Below, one piece after another: positions 49,532 to 58,755 of a DNA stretch of 64,000 nucleotides. The notes under the pieces were generated by a model. The model saw only the letters and a program-made list of their open reading frames with translations. It was not told the origin of the DNA and made no database searches. Position 1 is the stretch's first letter, and every line of letters begins with the position of its first letter. The position numbers and the translations under genes were made by a program. Source of the stretch: JBEKTW01 sp049515655 (GTDB taxonomy: Bacteria; Bacteroidota; Ignavibacteria; UBA10030; SZUA-254); the NCBI GenBank assembly GCA_049515655.1, contig JBEKTW010000014.1, positions 30,194 through 94,193 of the forward strand, given 5' to 3'.

Positions 49532-51520
49532 ATGAAAAGACTATCTGCCAAGAGCATTCAGTCGCAGCTGATACTCTATTTTACGATTGCCATCCTTGTC
49601 CCGGCCATCATCACGAGTACCGTCGGGATGAAGTTGATTTATAATCAGATCATTTCGCGTGCCGAGACAAAATCTCTTTCCGACCTTAATTCTGCCCGGG
49701 AAATCTATCGGAACAAAATCACGCAGATCGAGAGTGTCACCCGGCTGACTGCCGCAAGAAGTTTGATTATCAGCGCGGTCAGTGAGCGCAACAATGACTT
49801 CTTACGGAAGGATTTGGAAAAAACTCTTCGTCGTGAAAAGCTCGACGTCCTGACGGTTGTTGACAAGAACGGCAATGTCATTTGCCGGGGCCGCAACCCC
49901 GGTTTGTCCGGTGACAATCTTATCGGAGACAAATTCATTGCACATGCGGTACGGTCGAGGCAAATCGTCTCGGGGACCGACATCGTATCAAAAGAGCGGC
50001 TCCTTCAGGAATCGCCCGACCTGGCTGCGCAGGCCTTGATGGACGTAACACCAACACCGAAGGCAAAGCCCCGGGAGAACCGACAGGAAACTTCCGGGAT
50101 GATGCTCAAAACAGCAGTCCCGATCTTTGACGATGAGAACAACTTCCAGGGAGTCATGCTGGGCGGCATTCTTCTCAACCGCAACTTCGAGATTGTCGAT
50201 AAAATCAAAGAGATTGTCCATGAGAAGGAAATTTACAAGGGACGTGAAATTGGAACCGCCACGATCTTTCAAAATGACCTGCGCATTTCAACGAATGTCA
50301 AGAATCAGGACGGAACGCGGGCGATCACGACGCTCGTGTCGGAGGAGGTTTACGATGCCGTTCTCAATCGGGGCGAGCGGTTTGTGGGGGATGCGTTCGT
50401 CGTCAACGCGTGGTACATTGCCGCCTACGAACCGATACGCGATGTCGATAACACGATCATCGGCATCCTGTATGTGGGAGTGCTCAAACAACCCTTCGAT
50501 GACGTGCTGAGGAACACCCTCATCACATTCCTGGGGATCGCCCTGGGCGGAATCATCCTCATCGTCCTGGTGTCCATTCAGCTGGCGAAGAGAATATCGC
50601 GCCCGCTGAAGAAACTCGAGGAGACGGCGAACAAGATCGCCGACGGGGAATACCGGCATGATTTCACCGTGCACGCGCCGAGCGAGATCGAGCACCTTGC
50701 CTCATCCCTCAGCAAAATGGCAAAAGATCTGGAAGCGGAAAAACGCGAGCTGGAAGAATGGGGGAGCACACTTGAGAAGAAGGTGGAGCAGCGCACCGAA
50801 GAGATCAAGAAGATCCACTCGCAGATGTTCCGGTCGGAGAAACTCGCCTCGCTGGGGAAACTCGCGGCGGGAGTCGCCCATGAAATCAACAACCCTTTGA
50901 CCGGAATTCTCACCAACAGCAGTCTCCTGCTGGAAGACCTTGCCGCGGACGACCCCCGCCGGGAAGATGTCGAAGTGATGGTCAAGGAGACCATTCGCTG
51001 CCGCGAAATCGTGAAACGCCTCCTTGATTTCGCGAAACAATCGAAGCCGCAGAAGAAACTGACCGACATTAATTCTCTCATTGAAAACATCGTCCTGCTG
51101 GTCCGGAATCAGACATCCTTCCGGAATATCAGGATCGATAAAGATCTTACCGCCGACATCCCCGGAATTCAGGCCGACGCCGACCAGGTCCAGCAGGTCT
51201 TCATCAATATCGTCCTGAATGCCGCCGAAGCAATGACCAAAGGAGGGATGCTGACGATCACTTCCCGGCTATCGCGAAGCAAGGATTTCATAGAAATCAT
51301 TTTCAAAGACAATGGACCGGGAATTCCTGAATCAGTCAAGGAAAAAATCTTCGATCCTTTCTTCACGACCAAGGAACATGGCACAGGCCTGGGTCTTTCC
51401 ATTAGCTATGGCATTATCGAACAGCACGGTGGAACAATAAGCGTTGAAAGCACGCCGGGCGAAGGCTCCGTGTTTACCATCGAGCTTCCCATCAAACCCA
51501 CGGATTCGGAAGAAAAATAG
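49532..51520 (+). CDS. Membrane sensor histidine kinase (Cache-HAMP-HisKA-HATPase)
   Basis: A 662-residue kinase. A transmembrane helix at about 13-34 and another at about 330-352 flank a periplasmic Cache-like sensor (VLTVVDKNGNVICRGRNPGLSGDNL; VPIFDDENNFQGVMLGGILLNR). HAMP (KRISRPLKKLEETANKIADGEY), a coiled coil, HisKA with GKLAAGVAHEINNPLTGIL (phospho-His) and a full ATPase domain (NIVLNAAEAM, DNGPGIP, GTGLGLSISYGIIEQHGG) follow, as in NtrB/ZraS-type kinases. It is divergent from the hydrogenase operon, and its stop is two bases from the sigma54 activator. The ligand is unknown. Confidence 0.93.
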   Translation: MKRLSAKSIQSQLILYFTIAILVPAIITSTVGMKLIYNQIISRAETKSLSDLNSAREIYRNKITQIESVTRLTAARSLIISAVSERNNDFLRKDLEKTLRREKLDVLTVVDKNGNVICRGRNPGLSGDNLIGDKFIAHAVRSRQIVSGTDIVSKERLLQESPDLAAQALMDVTPTPKAKPRENRQETSGMMLKTAVPIFDDENNFQGVMLGGILLNRNFEIVDKIKEIVHEKEIYKGREIGTATIFQNDLRISTNVKNQDGTRAITTLVSEEVYDAVLNRGERFVGDAFVVNAWYIAAYEPIRDVDNTIIGILYVGVLKQPFDDVLRNTLITFLGIALGGIILIVLVSIQLAKRISRPLKKLEETANKIADGEYRHDFTVHAPSEIEHLASSLSKMAKDLEAEKRELEEWGSTLEKKVEQRTEEIKKIHSQMFRSEKLASLGKLAAGVAHEINNPLTGILTNSSLLLEDLAADDPRREDVEVMVKETIRCREIVKRLLDFAKQSKPQKKLTDINSLIENIVLLVRNQTSFRNIRIDKDLTADIPGIQADADQVQQVFINIVLNAAEAMTKGGMLTITSRLSRSKDFIEIIFKDNGPGIPESVKEKIFDPFFTTKEHGTGLGLSISYGIIEQHGGTISVESTPGEGSVFTIELPIKPTDSEEK

Positions 51521-51522
51521 TC

Positions 51523-52923
51523 ATGACGGCGAATATCCTGATTGTTGACGACGAGCTGGTCATTTGTAAAAGTTGCGAGAAGATTTTTCGCAGGGCGGGC
51601 CATGAAGTTACCTACAGCATTTCCGGCAAACACGCGCTTGAACTTCTGGGTGCGGAGACGTATGACGTTGTGTTTACCGATTTGAAAATGATGGATATTG
51701 GTGGAATGGAGGTTCTTCAAACGATAAAACAGCAGTATCCTCAAACCGTTGTCGTCGTGATCACCGGCTACGCGACCATCGCCTCCGCCATCGAGACGAT
51801 GCGGTCGGGCGCGTTCGATTACCTGCCGAAACCGTTTACTCCCGCAGAACTGTTAACAGTCCTGAACAGGGCGCTGGAACGACGCAAACTGATTCAGATC
51901 TCCATGGATGAGTATCAGTATTCCGACGATACGGGTTTTGAAGGCCTGATAGGAAAAAGTCCGGCCATCCAGGACGTCTACCAGTTGATTCGCAAAGTCG
52001 CCCCGACCGATTCCACAGTGCTGATCATCGGAGAGAGTGGAACGGGGAAAGACCTGACCGCAAAAGCGATTCACAATCGGAGCAAAAGGGCCGCCGAGAA
52101 ATTCTTCGCCATCGACCTTACGACACTGCAGAGCACACTTCTCGAGAGCGAGCTCTTCGGACACGTCAAGGGATCGTTCACCGGTGCGACTGCCGACAAG
52201 CCCGGAGTCTTTGAAGTAGCCGACCGGGGAACTATTTTCCTCGATGAGATCGGCAACCTGCCCGCCGAGACCCAGGCCCGGCTTCTCAGGGTTTTGCAGG
52301 AAAAGGAAATCCTGCCCGTCGGGGGAACGTCGGTGAAGAAGGTCGACGTGCGGTTGATCTTCGCGACGAACAAAGATCTCAAACAACTGGTAAACGCGGA
52401 CAAGTTCAGGGAGGATCTGTACTATCGTCTGAACGTTTTCCCCATCCGGCTTCCCTCACTCCGTGAACGCAGAGAAGATATTCCCGACCTTGCGCTTCAT
52501 TTTTTGAAGAAATACTGTTCCCTCATGAAAAGGGACCTTCCGTCGATCAAAACGGAAGCTATGGAATTGTTGATGAACTACCACTGGCCCGGTAACGTAC
52601 GGGAGCTCGAACATACCATCGAACGATTGATCATCATCGTCGAAGGCGATGAGATCGACCCGGCGCATGTTTCAGCAGCTCTGTTCCGCACGGAATCGAA
52701 TATCCGCTCCATCATTCCCAAAACCAGCGATGAGCTCAAGAACCTGAAGAAACAAATCCGCGCTTCTGCAATTCATGAAATTGAAAAGCTCTTTATTGAG
52801 GAAGCATTACTCCGGAACGACTGGAATATTTCGAAGGCGGCAAGGGAAGTCAACATGCAGAGGTCAAATTTTCAATCCCTCATGAGAAAGTATCATATTG
52901 AAAAGCCGGTGCCCCCCGCATAA
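51523..52923 (+). CDS. Sigma54-dependent response regulator (NtrC family)
   Basis: A 466-residue protein: receiver (VDDELVICKSC, phospho-Asp in FTDLKMMD, PKPFTPAE), AAA+ domain with Walker A GESGTGKD, the sigma54-contacting GSFTGA loop (canonical GAFTGA with Ala to Ser), Walker B GTIFLDEIGNLP and sensor regions (LRERREDIPDLA, NYHWPGNVRELEHT), then a Fis-type HTH (NISKAAREVNMQRSNFQSLM). The Walker A ends in Asp instead of Lys-Thr/Glu variants (GKD). Partner of the upstream kinase. A sigma54-like promoter is found before the downstream REC-REC gene. Confidence 0.94.
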   Translation: MTANILIVDDELVICKSCEKIFRRAGHEVTYSISGKHALELLGAETYDVVFTDLKMMDIGGMEVLQTIKQQYPQTVVVVITGYATIASAIETMRSGAFDYLPKPFTPAELLTVLNRALERRKLIQISMDEYQYSDDTGFEGLIGKSPAIQDVYQLIRKVAPTDSTVLIIGESGTGKDLTAKAIHNRSKRAAEKFFAIDLTTLQSTLLESELFGHVKGSFTGATADKPGVFEVADRGTIFLDEIGNLPAETQARLLRVLQEKEILPVGGTSVKKVDVRLIFATNKDLKQLVNADKFREDLYYRLNVFPIRLPSLRERREDIPDLALHFLKKYCSLMKRDLPSIKTEAMELLMNYHWPGNVRELEHTIERLIIIVEGDEIDPAHVSAALFRTESNIRSIIPKTSDELKNLKKQIRASAIHEIEKLFIEEALLRNDWNISKAAREVNMQRSNFQSLMRKYHIEKPVPPA

Positions 52924-53117
52924 ATAATTGTGCACCCGTATATCTTTCTTGTTCACCCCTTTCCCCGAGATCTCTCCATTTTCATCAGTTTTCTCCTTCT
53001 TTTCAATTCCCAGTAGTAACGCAATGGAAACGAAGGCGGAAATCATTAAAAGCATATCATCTCTATCTCCTTGACACGCCTGTGCTTACGAATATCGGAC
53101 ATAATAGTCTTTTCGAT

Positions 53118-53133
53118 TGGCACATTCGTTGTG
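53118..53133 (+). promoter_or_regulatory. Sigma54-type -24/-12 promoter candidate
   Basis: TGGCAC (53118-53123), five bases, TTGT (53129-53132), the spacing of the TGGCAC-N5-TTGC consensus with one change in the -12 element. It lies about 57 bases before the ATG at 53190 and directly follows a sigma54 activator gene. The 52924-53189 stretch contains no gene. Confidence 0.55.
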
Positions 53134-53189
53134 GCATTATCGGTAGAAGTGGTTCTGAAGTCTCAACTATCGAATGAAAGGAATTGAAA

Positions 53190-54362
53190 ATGCTAACAAA
53201 CAAAATACTGGTCGTGGACGACGAAGAGAATGTGTGTCAGAGCGTCAAGAAAATACTCTCCCGCAAAGGATATGCCGTCGAGGACGCAATCGACGTAGAA
53301 AAGGCTGTGAAGAAGATCAACGAAACGGCGTTCGATCTGGTCATTACCGACCTCATGATGCCGAATACGAACGGCATGGAATTACTGCACATCATCAGGG
53401 ACAATTACCCGGAATTGGAAGTCATCATGATTACGGGGTACGCTTCCATTGAATCAGCGGTGGAGGCGACGAAGCTCGGAGCGGCGGGATACCTCCCGAA
53501 GCCGTTTACTCCTGCGGAACTTACGGAGCTGACCGAGAAAGCCCTGGCAAACAAGAGCGTTCGAACGGAGAACAGAAAAAAGAACGTCCCCGCGCAGGTT
53601 CCAACGGGTAAAAAGCCGGACGACATCATCGATGTCGATATGCCGTTCAGCGCAAGGGAAGTTGCCGAACACACGGGGAAAGAGTACGTTGAAGCTCTCA
53701 CGCACTCCGACATCCCCATTGCGAAGAAGGCTCCGGACAAAGCGTATTGCAAGATGGGCAAACGCGAATGCCGCCGGCTGGTGCTCGAAGGAAGGGAATG
53801 TGTCGGTGAATGTCCGATCGAGAAGAAAGAGAAAGCACGGGCGAAATCGGTAAAGCGCGTAAGCGGCCCGACGGTGGAAATTATCGACGCGGACCTGCCG
53901 TTCAATATGGCCGAGGTGGAGCGGGTAACCGGCGCGGACTACATCAACTGCCTCGACCGCGATATACCGCGTGCCGCACTCTGGGGCAGAGACGCGACGG
54001 CGAAACATTCCGTTCTTGTCATCGATGATGAACCGATCGTGTGCCACAGCGTCCGGCGCATACTGTCGAAGAAGAGCTGTGCGGTTGAGGAAGTCTTTGA
54101 TGTCGATGCCGCATTGCAAAAGATGAAACTCGGGAAGTATGACCTTGTCATCCTGGACATGAAGATGCCGAAGCGTTCCGGCATGGAAGTTCTCCGGGCA
54201 ATCAGAACGGAATGGCCTGAAATCCCGGTGGTGATGGTGACCGGTTACGGTTCCATCGACACGGCTATCGAGGCAACGAAGCTCGGTGCCTTGAATTTTC
54301 TCTCAAAACCGTTTACACCGGCTGAACTGACAAAGGTAGCTGAAGAAGCTCTCGTTAGCTGA
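53190..54362 (+). CDS. Dual-receiver protein: REC - Cys-rich linker with duplicated motif - REC
   Basis: A 390-residue protein from ATG 53190 (GAAAGGA upstream). Receiver 1 (1-120, Asp54) and receiver 2 (272-388, Asp323) are both complete and similar (ILVVDDEENVCQSVKKILS; VLVIDDEPIVCHSVRRILS; both PKPFTPAEL/SKPFTPAEL). The linker has a motif twice, at 146-179 and 230-263: (I)ID-x-D-h-PF-x3-EV-x3-TG-x2-Y-x3-L-x3-DIP-x-A. Between the copies are four cysteines (187, 194, 204, 208) in CKMGKREC...CVGEC, a possible Fe-S or zinc site. There is no DNA-binding output. It probably links phosphorylation and redox state for the adjacent hydrogenase system. Confidence 0.88.
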   Translation: MLTNKILVVDDEENVCQSVKKILSRKGYAVEDAIDVEKAVKKINETAFDLVITDLMMPNTNGMELLHIIRDNYPELEVIMITGYASIESAVEATKLGAAGYLPKPFTPAELTELTEKALANKSVRTENRKKNVPAQVPTGKKPDDIIDVDMPFSAREVAEHTGKEYVEALTHSDIPIAKKAPDKAYCKMGKRECRRLVLEGRECVGECPIEKKEKARAKSVKRVSGPTVEIIDADLPFNMAEVERVTGADYINCLDRDIPRAALWGRDATAKHSVLVIDDEPIVCHSVRRILSKKSCAVEEVFDVDAALQKMKLGKYDLVILDMKMPKRSGMEVLRAIRTEWPEIPVVMVTGYGSIDTAIEATKLGALNFLSKPFTPAELTKVAEEALVS

Positions 54363-54406
54363 GGTCGCTGCCAGCGAGCGTTCTCCTCGTCTCAAAAGAA
54401 ATCACG

Positions 54407-54439
54407 CCCCATCCCGATGACAACGGGATGGGGTTTTTT
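54407..54439 (+). terminator. Rho-independent terminator after the two-component genes
   Basis: CCCCATCCCG (54407-54416) pairs perfectly with CGGGATGGGG (54424-54433), followed by six T. Confidence 0.92.
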
Positions 54440-54540
54440 CTTGAAGTTTGCCGCTCGTCCAAGGATTGGAACGATTGACTCACAATTTGGGTGGTGTCTC
54501 AGTTTGAAGTCGTATTGTCCAGGCTCGACCCCCTCTTGTA

Positions 54541-54589
54541 TTCTCCCCCTTGAAAAAGGGGGAGAAGTTTCCTCCCCTTACTAAGGGGA
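54541..54589. repeat. Two small perfect palindromes in the 54.4-54.7 kb gap
   Basis: TTCTCCCCCTT / AAGGGGGAGAA with a GAAA loop (54541-54566), and TCCCCTTA / TAAGGGGA with a one-base loop (54573-54589). They may be interspersed repeats or folded RNA. No gene is seen in 54440-54744. Confidence 0.55.
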
Positions 54590-54744
54590 AGCCGGAAGAT
54601 GGGGTGGGTGCAGACCGGGGAGATGAGAATGACATACCACCACGATTTGACATTTTATGTGTGAATGAGTACCTTTTTCAATGATATGCGTCTCTTCATA
54701 ACTTTGAAAATGCAATTCCGAATGCGTAGTGTTGGAAAAGTGCC

Positions 54745-55140
54745 ATGGGCCTAAAACAGCTCTTATTCATCATGCTCTCACTCATTCTGGTGGGTCTCGC
54801 CATTGCGCTCGGGATCCAGCACTTCAATTACCAACAAACCCTCTCAAACAAAGATGGGGTGGGTGCGAGCCTTGCGAATATTGCGGTCAATGCTTACCAA
54901 TACAAGTCTCGCCCGGTCGCAATGAGCGGAGGGGGTGGCGTGTACGACAATTCAATGGGAGGGAAGAGCTACGCGATACCATTGGGGATGGTAGAAGACG
55001 GTTACGGGAAATACAGCCTGGTTTCGGTAAGTCCGGCCTCCTGCACGATCAAGGGAATTTCAGTGATGGAAACCGAATGGATAGCGACGTGCTCCGTCGA
55101 TGAGAACGGCAGAACTACCTTTTCCTTTTCCGGGTGGTAG
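54745..55140 (+). CDS. Small membrane-anchored pilin-like protein
   Basis: A 131-residue protein with one N-terminal hydrophobic helix (QLLFIMLSLILVGLAIALGIQHF), then SNKDGVGASLANIAVNAYQYKSRPVAMSGGGGVYDNS and a small beta-rich C-terminus with two Cys (SPASCTIKG, WIATCSVDE) that could form a disulfide. I recall similar single-helix, GGGG-containing proteins as conserved hypotheticals in Ignavibacteria and relatives, resembling type IV pseudopilins, but the prepilin peptidase Gly-Phe/Glu signature is not clear. A hairpin terminator follows at 55210. It stands alone. Confidence 0.75.
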   Translation: MGLKQLLFIMLSLILVGLAIALGIQHFNYQQTLSNKDGVGASLANIAVNAYQYKSRPVAMSGGGGVYDNSMGGKSYAIPLGMVEDGYGKYSLVSVSPASCTIKGISVMETEWIATCSVDENGRTTFSFSGW

Positions 55141-55209
55141 GAGCAGAGAGCTCCGGGGAGGGAGTGTTTTCTGAAATGTACCAGGTTCGCCGGAAGGTGA
55201 ACGGGAAAA

Positions 55210-55238
55210 AAATCCCAAACTCTTTGAGTTTGGGATTT
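55210..55238 (+). terminator. Terminator after the pilin-like gene
   Basis: AAATCCCAAACTC (55210-55222) pairs perfectly with GAGTTTGGGATTT (55226-55238) with loop TTT, followed by CTTCTTATTGTT. The A- and T-rich flanks would allow it to work in both directions. Confidence 0.8.
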
Positions 55239-55354
55239 CTTCTTATTGTTACGGATAAGAAGTCGGGGGCTTGAAGCAAGCCTCTGAAAGAATATAGTGC
55301 GCACCGGGTCAAATGTCAAATCCGCCGGGGCACGATTTGGTGTCCTACATCGAT

Positions 55355-55711
55355 GCTGATGCCTCGACCGGAGTGGCAAGAGGTCTGCAGACAATCCGTT
55401 CGCGTATTTAAGAATTTCGCATCCGAATTACTTCATTTTGGCCGGGAAACCTCCATAAAGACCATTCCCTGGATATACGAGCGCGAGCCTAGATTTGATC
55501 CCCGCAAGAGAAATCAAGAAACTCGTTTATTGTCCCAATTCCCTTGACTTTCTGTCCTCCGACCCGTAGATTGTTGGAGCAATCATAGTGGTCGGAATTG
55601 TGGGCCGGCAGAGAGTTTCGCGGTGTCAGCGTTCACCGATCAAGACCTGAGAACGTTTCCTATTGGTTGTTTCCTTTCCCAAACGCTCCCATCTCTTCTC
55701 TCAGCGAACAG
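55355..55711 (+). repeat. Approximately 357-bp direct repeat, copy 1 (upstream of a T9SS gene)
   Basis: This non-coding block recurs at 59021-59376 with only scattered differences, starting GCTGATGCCTCGACCGGAGT and ending CAGCGAACAG. Inside each is TTGACT, 17 bases, TAGATT (or TAAATT in copy 2), a likely promoter. Each copy lies a few hundred bases before a T9SS cargo gene. No protein-coding frame is conserved between the copies. Confidence 0.88.
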
Positions 55712-55718
55712 CCTGTCG

Positions 55719-55847
55719 GTCCGGTGGTTGACCGGACACCCCGCCAGTGTTTCCCAGAACATATTGTCTGTAGGTCCGGTCGCCGACCGGACACAGCGCC
55801 TCCGTCGTCCACAACGGGCTGCGTAATGGTCCGATCAGTGATGGGAC
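55719..55847. repeat. REP-like palindromes GTCCGRTC...GAYCGGAC (cluster 1, three copies)
   Basis: Three palindromes: GTCCGGT-N5-ACCGGAC (55719-55737), GTCCGGTCG-C-CGACCGGAC (55774-55792) and GTCCGATCA with a slightly imperfect partner (55829-55847). Two more lie at 63714-63787. All are upstream of the two paralogous genes at 55931 and 63873. Confidence 0.75.
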
Positions 55848-55930
55848 CCTACAATGGTGTTCGCACATGATCTTGGCAAAATCTGCAAACACTAACTCAC
55901 AAAATCAATCACTATCCTCATGGAGGGTAT

Positions 55931-58657
55931 ATGAGATGTAATCTTTTGCTACAAACGTTAGTGATCGGTATGCTGGTGACGGTGCTGTATGCAACTCCCG
56001 CGCTCAGCCAGTGGTCCACCAATCCAAAGGTCAATAATGCCGTCAGCACGGCGGCAAATGATCAATATGATCCCACAATCGTTTCAGATGACTCGGGCGG
56101 CGCCATAATCACATGGCAGGACGATCGCGACGGCACCTGGGACATCTATGCACAGCGGGTGAACGCTTCCGGCGCTCCGCTGTGGGGGAATAACGGTGTT
56201 GCCGTCTGCACGGCGCCTGTCGATCAAATTAATCCCACCATCGTTTCGGACGGCACCGGCGGCGCTATCATTACATGGCAGGACCGGCGCGGCGGCAGCA
56301 ACTATGACATCTATGCCCAACGAGTGAATGCTGCCGGCGTTGTCCAGTGGACAACCAATGGCATCGCCATCTGCGCGGCGACAGGCGATCAAGTTAATCC
56401 CACGATCGTTCCGGACAGCTCGGGCGGCGCCATTATTACCTGGGCAGACTATCGCAGTGGCAACTATGACATCTATGCTCAACGCGCGAACGCTTCCGGC
56501 GCTGTCCAGTGGACGGCCGACGGCGTTGCCATCTGCACGGCGGCAGGCAATCAAGAGTATCCCACTATCGTTTCTGACGGCTCGGGCGGCGCCGTCATTA
56601 CATGGCAGGATTATCGCACCGGCAGCAACTGGGACGTCTATGCTCAGCGCGTGGATACTTCCGGCGCTGCGCAATGGACGGCCAATGGCGTCGCCATCTG
56701 CACGGCGACAGGTAATCAAGAGTATCCCACCATCGTTGCAGACGGCTGGGGTGGCGCCATCATTACATGGGAAGACTATCGCAGCGGCAGCAATTGGGAC
56801 ATCTATGCTCAGCGGGTGAATGCTTCCGGCGCTGTCCAGTGGACAGCCAACGGTGTTGCCATCTGCACGGCGGCAAACAGTCAATGCAATCCCGTTATTG
56901 TTTCTGACGGTTCGGGCGGCGCCATCATTACATGGTATGACTTGCGTGGCGGCAGTTACTATGACATCTATGCTCAGCGGGTGAACGTTTCCGGCGCGGT
57001 GCAGTGGACAGCCAATGGCGTCGCCATCTGCGCGGCGGCAGGCAATCAAGAGTATCCCACAATCGTTTCAGACGGCTTCGGCGGTGCCGTCATCACATGG
57101 TATGACCAGCGCAGCGGAGATTGGGACATCTATGCTCAGCGGGTGAATGCCGCCGGCGCTGTGCAGTGGATGACCGATGGTGTTGCGATCTGCACGGCGA
57201 TGGGTGATCAAGATTATCCTATTATCGTTTCGGACGGCTCGGGCGGCGCGATCATTACGTGGAAAGACTACCGCAACGGCAGCGACTATGACCTCTATGC
57301 TCAAAAGATAGATCGCTTCGGTAATTTAGGGGACGCAGGACCTCACATAGCCGAAGTGAAAGATGTCATCAACGACCAGGGCGGCAAGGTGACCGTTTCA
57401 TGGAGTCCATCATACCTTGATGTTTATCCGAACACGACCATCAAATCGTACTATCTCTTCCGGGGCGTCAATCAAGCTATGGGGATGGAGACGATGAAAG
57501 GCCCCGGGGATTTTTTGAAAGAGATTGCAAGTGGAAGGAATTTAAAAAATGTGCTGCTGAAAACGCCCCGCTCGGTTCAGGGCGTGGAGGCGTACTACTG
57601 GGAATATATCGACAGCGTGCGCGCGCTCCGGCTACCGGGATATTCCTACACAATGCCCACAGTTTCGGATTCCGGTCCGCAGGGCAATGCAATGAGTTAT
57701 GCATTGGTGATGGCGCGGACGGCCGACGAACTGATGTACTGGTTCTCAGCCGCCGATAGCGGGTACTCAGTCGACAACCTGCCGCCGATTTCGCCTCAGA
57801 ACCCGGCGCTCCTTCCGCTGGTGAGCGGCTACACTCAACTTCATTGGAACCCCGACAAAACCGATCCGGATGTCGGGCATTTCAGCATCTATCGATCGAC
57901 AAGCAGCGGTTTTCCGCTGAACGACGGTACGCGGCTGCAAATCACGGTCGATACGACCGTCGTAGATTCTTCAGCCGAGGTTGGCCAGCAGTATTTCTAC
58001 CGTATTACCACGGTAGATATTCACGGCAACGAAAGCCAGCCGACAGCCGAGCTTCATACGGCAGCGCTGTCGGTCCAGTTGGCGTCGATGACCGCCACAA
58101 CACTCGCAACCGGCGTGCAACTAGACTGGACAACAGTGAGCGAAACGAACAACCTGGGCTTCTATGTCGAACGCCGGGTGCAAAACGCAGGAGCGTACGC
58201 GACGGTGAGCGATCTCATCCCCGGTGCCGGGACGTCGTTGGAGCAACACCACTACGAATGGACGGATACGAAGGTAACGGACGGGAAGTACAACTATCGA
58301 CTGAGACTCGTCGATTTGAGCGGTACTACTACCTACTCGAACGCCATCGCGGTCACAGTGAGCGGGGTGACGGGAGTTAACGGGTCATTGCCGGCAGAAT
58401 TTGCCCTTGAGCAAAACTATCCTAATCCGTTCAACCCGACAACGATTATCAGTTATCAGTTGCCGGCTGCCAGTTACGTCACGCTAAAGGTGTACGACAT
58501 GCTCGGGCAGGAAGTGGCAACGCTCGTGAATGGAGCCCTGGATGCAGGTTACAAATCCGTGCAGTTCAGCGCGGCGAACCTACCGAGCGGCATTTACACC
58601 TACAGATTGACTGCGGGGACATTTGTGGAAGTGAAGAAGTCATTGCTACTCAAATGA
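55931..58657 (+). CDS. Large secreted repeat protein with eight near-identical propeller repeats and T9SS domain
   Basis: A 908-residue protein, signal peptide VIGMLVTVLYATPALS. Residues about 45-460 are eight tandem units of 54-56 residues of the form P-x-IVSDGSGGAIITW-x-D-x-R...DIYAQRVNASGAVQWT-x-NGVAICTA. The repeats are also highly alike at DNA level. Fibronectin-type segments follow (YFYRITTVDIHGNESQP, and a TTLATGVQLDWTTVSETNNLGFYVERR domain typical of T9SS cargo), then the type A sorting domain (EQNYPNPFNPTTIISYQ ... SLLLK). Probably a surface or secreted structural or binding protein. GGAGG precedes the ATG. A paralogue begins at 63873. Confidence 0.92.
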   Translation: MRCNLLLQTLVIGMLVTVLYATPALSQWSTNPKVNNAVSTAANDQYDPTIVSDDSGGAIITWQDDRDGTWDIYAQRVNASGAPLWGNNGVAVCTAPVDQINPTIVSDGTGGAIITWQDRRGGSNYDIYAQRVNAAGVVQWTTNGIAICAATGDQVNPTIVPDSSGGAIITWADYRSGNYDIYAQRANASGAVQWTADGVAICTAAGNQEYPTIVSDGSGGAVITWQDYRTGSNWDVYAQRVDTSGAAQWTANGVAICTATGNQEYPTIVADGWGGAIITWEDYRSGSNWDIYAQRVNASGAVQWTANGVAICTAANSQCNPVIVSDGSGGAIITWYDLRGGSYYDIYAQRVNVSGAVQWTANGVAICAAAGNQEYPTIVSDGFGGAVITWYDQRSGDWDIYAQRVNAAGAVQWMTDGVAICTAMGDQDYPIIVSDGSGGAIITWKDYRNGSDYDLYAQKIDRFGNLGDAGPHIAEVKDVINDQGGKVTVSWSPSYLDVYPNTTIKSYYLFRGVNQAMGMETMKGPGDFLKEIASGRNLKNVLLKTPRSVQGVEAYYWEYIDSVRALRLPGYSYTMPTVSDSGPQGNAMSYALVMARTADELMYWFSAADSGYSVDNLPPISPQNPALLPLVSGYTQLHWNPDKTDPDVGHFSIYRSTSSGFPLNDGTRLQITVDTTVVDSSAEVGQQYFYRITTVDIHGNESQPTAELHTAALSVQLASMTATTLATGVQLDWTTVSETNNLGFYVERRVQNAGAYATVSDLIPGAGTSLEQHHYEWTDTKVTDGKYNYRLRLVDLSGTTTYSNAIAVTVSGVTGVNGSLPAEFALEQNYPNPFNPTTIISYQLPAASYVTLKVYDMLGQEVATLVNGALDAGYKSVQFSAANLPSGIYTYRLTAGTFVEVKKSLLLK
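58445..58479 (+). repeat. Degenerate GTTRYCR heptamers in the sorting-domain coding sequence
   Basis: ATTATCA, GTTATCA, GTTGCCG, GCTGCCA, GTTACGT follow one another in register and encode the same strand (ISYQLPAASY) that GTCATTN heptamers encode in the gene at 26350. Confidence 0.65.
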
Positions 58658-58721
58658 TCCCGCTCGATGTCAGATCGGGAATGGTGCTATTGGAATAACT
58701 TTCCCTCTCGCATCGTTATCC

Positions 58722-58755
58722 CGAAAGCCGGCTCAATCGAATGGGCCGGCTTTCG
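58722..58755 (+). terminator. Terminator-like hairpin after the 908-residue protein gene
   Basis: CGAAAGCCGGC (58722-58732) pairs perfectly with GCCGGCTTTCG (58745-58755); TGTTTC follows. The stretch 58760-59020 has two similar segments (CAGACCGC..GATRGTCA and TGATGAAG/GGTGATA) but no gene. Confidence 0.65.

Noticed and set aside
49267..49644. 125-residue frame overlapping the kinase start
   Set aside because: It overlaps the kinase frame and contains no motif; the kinase start with its transmembrane helix is better supported.
56070..57310. Regular DNA repeats that could suggest a CRISPR array
   Set aside because: Repeat units are about 165 bases, fully coding and without spacers; they encode propeller repeats. 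No cas1/cas2 is present, and the Cas4-like gene belongs to a phage-type module.
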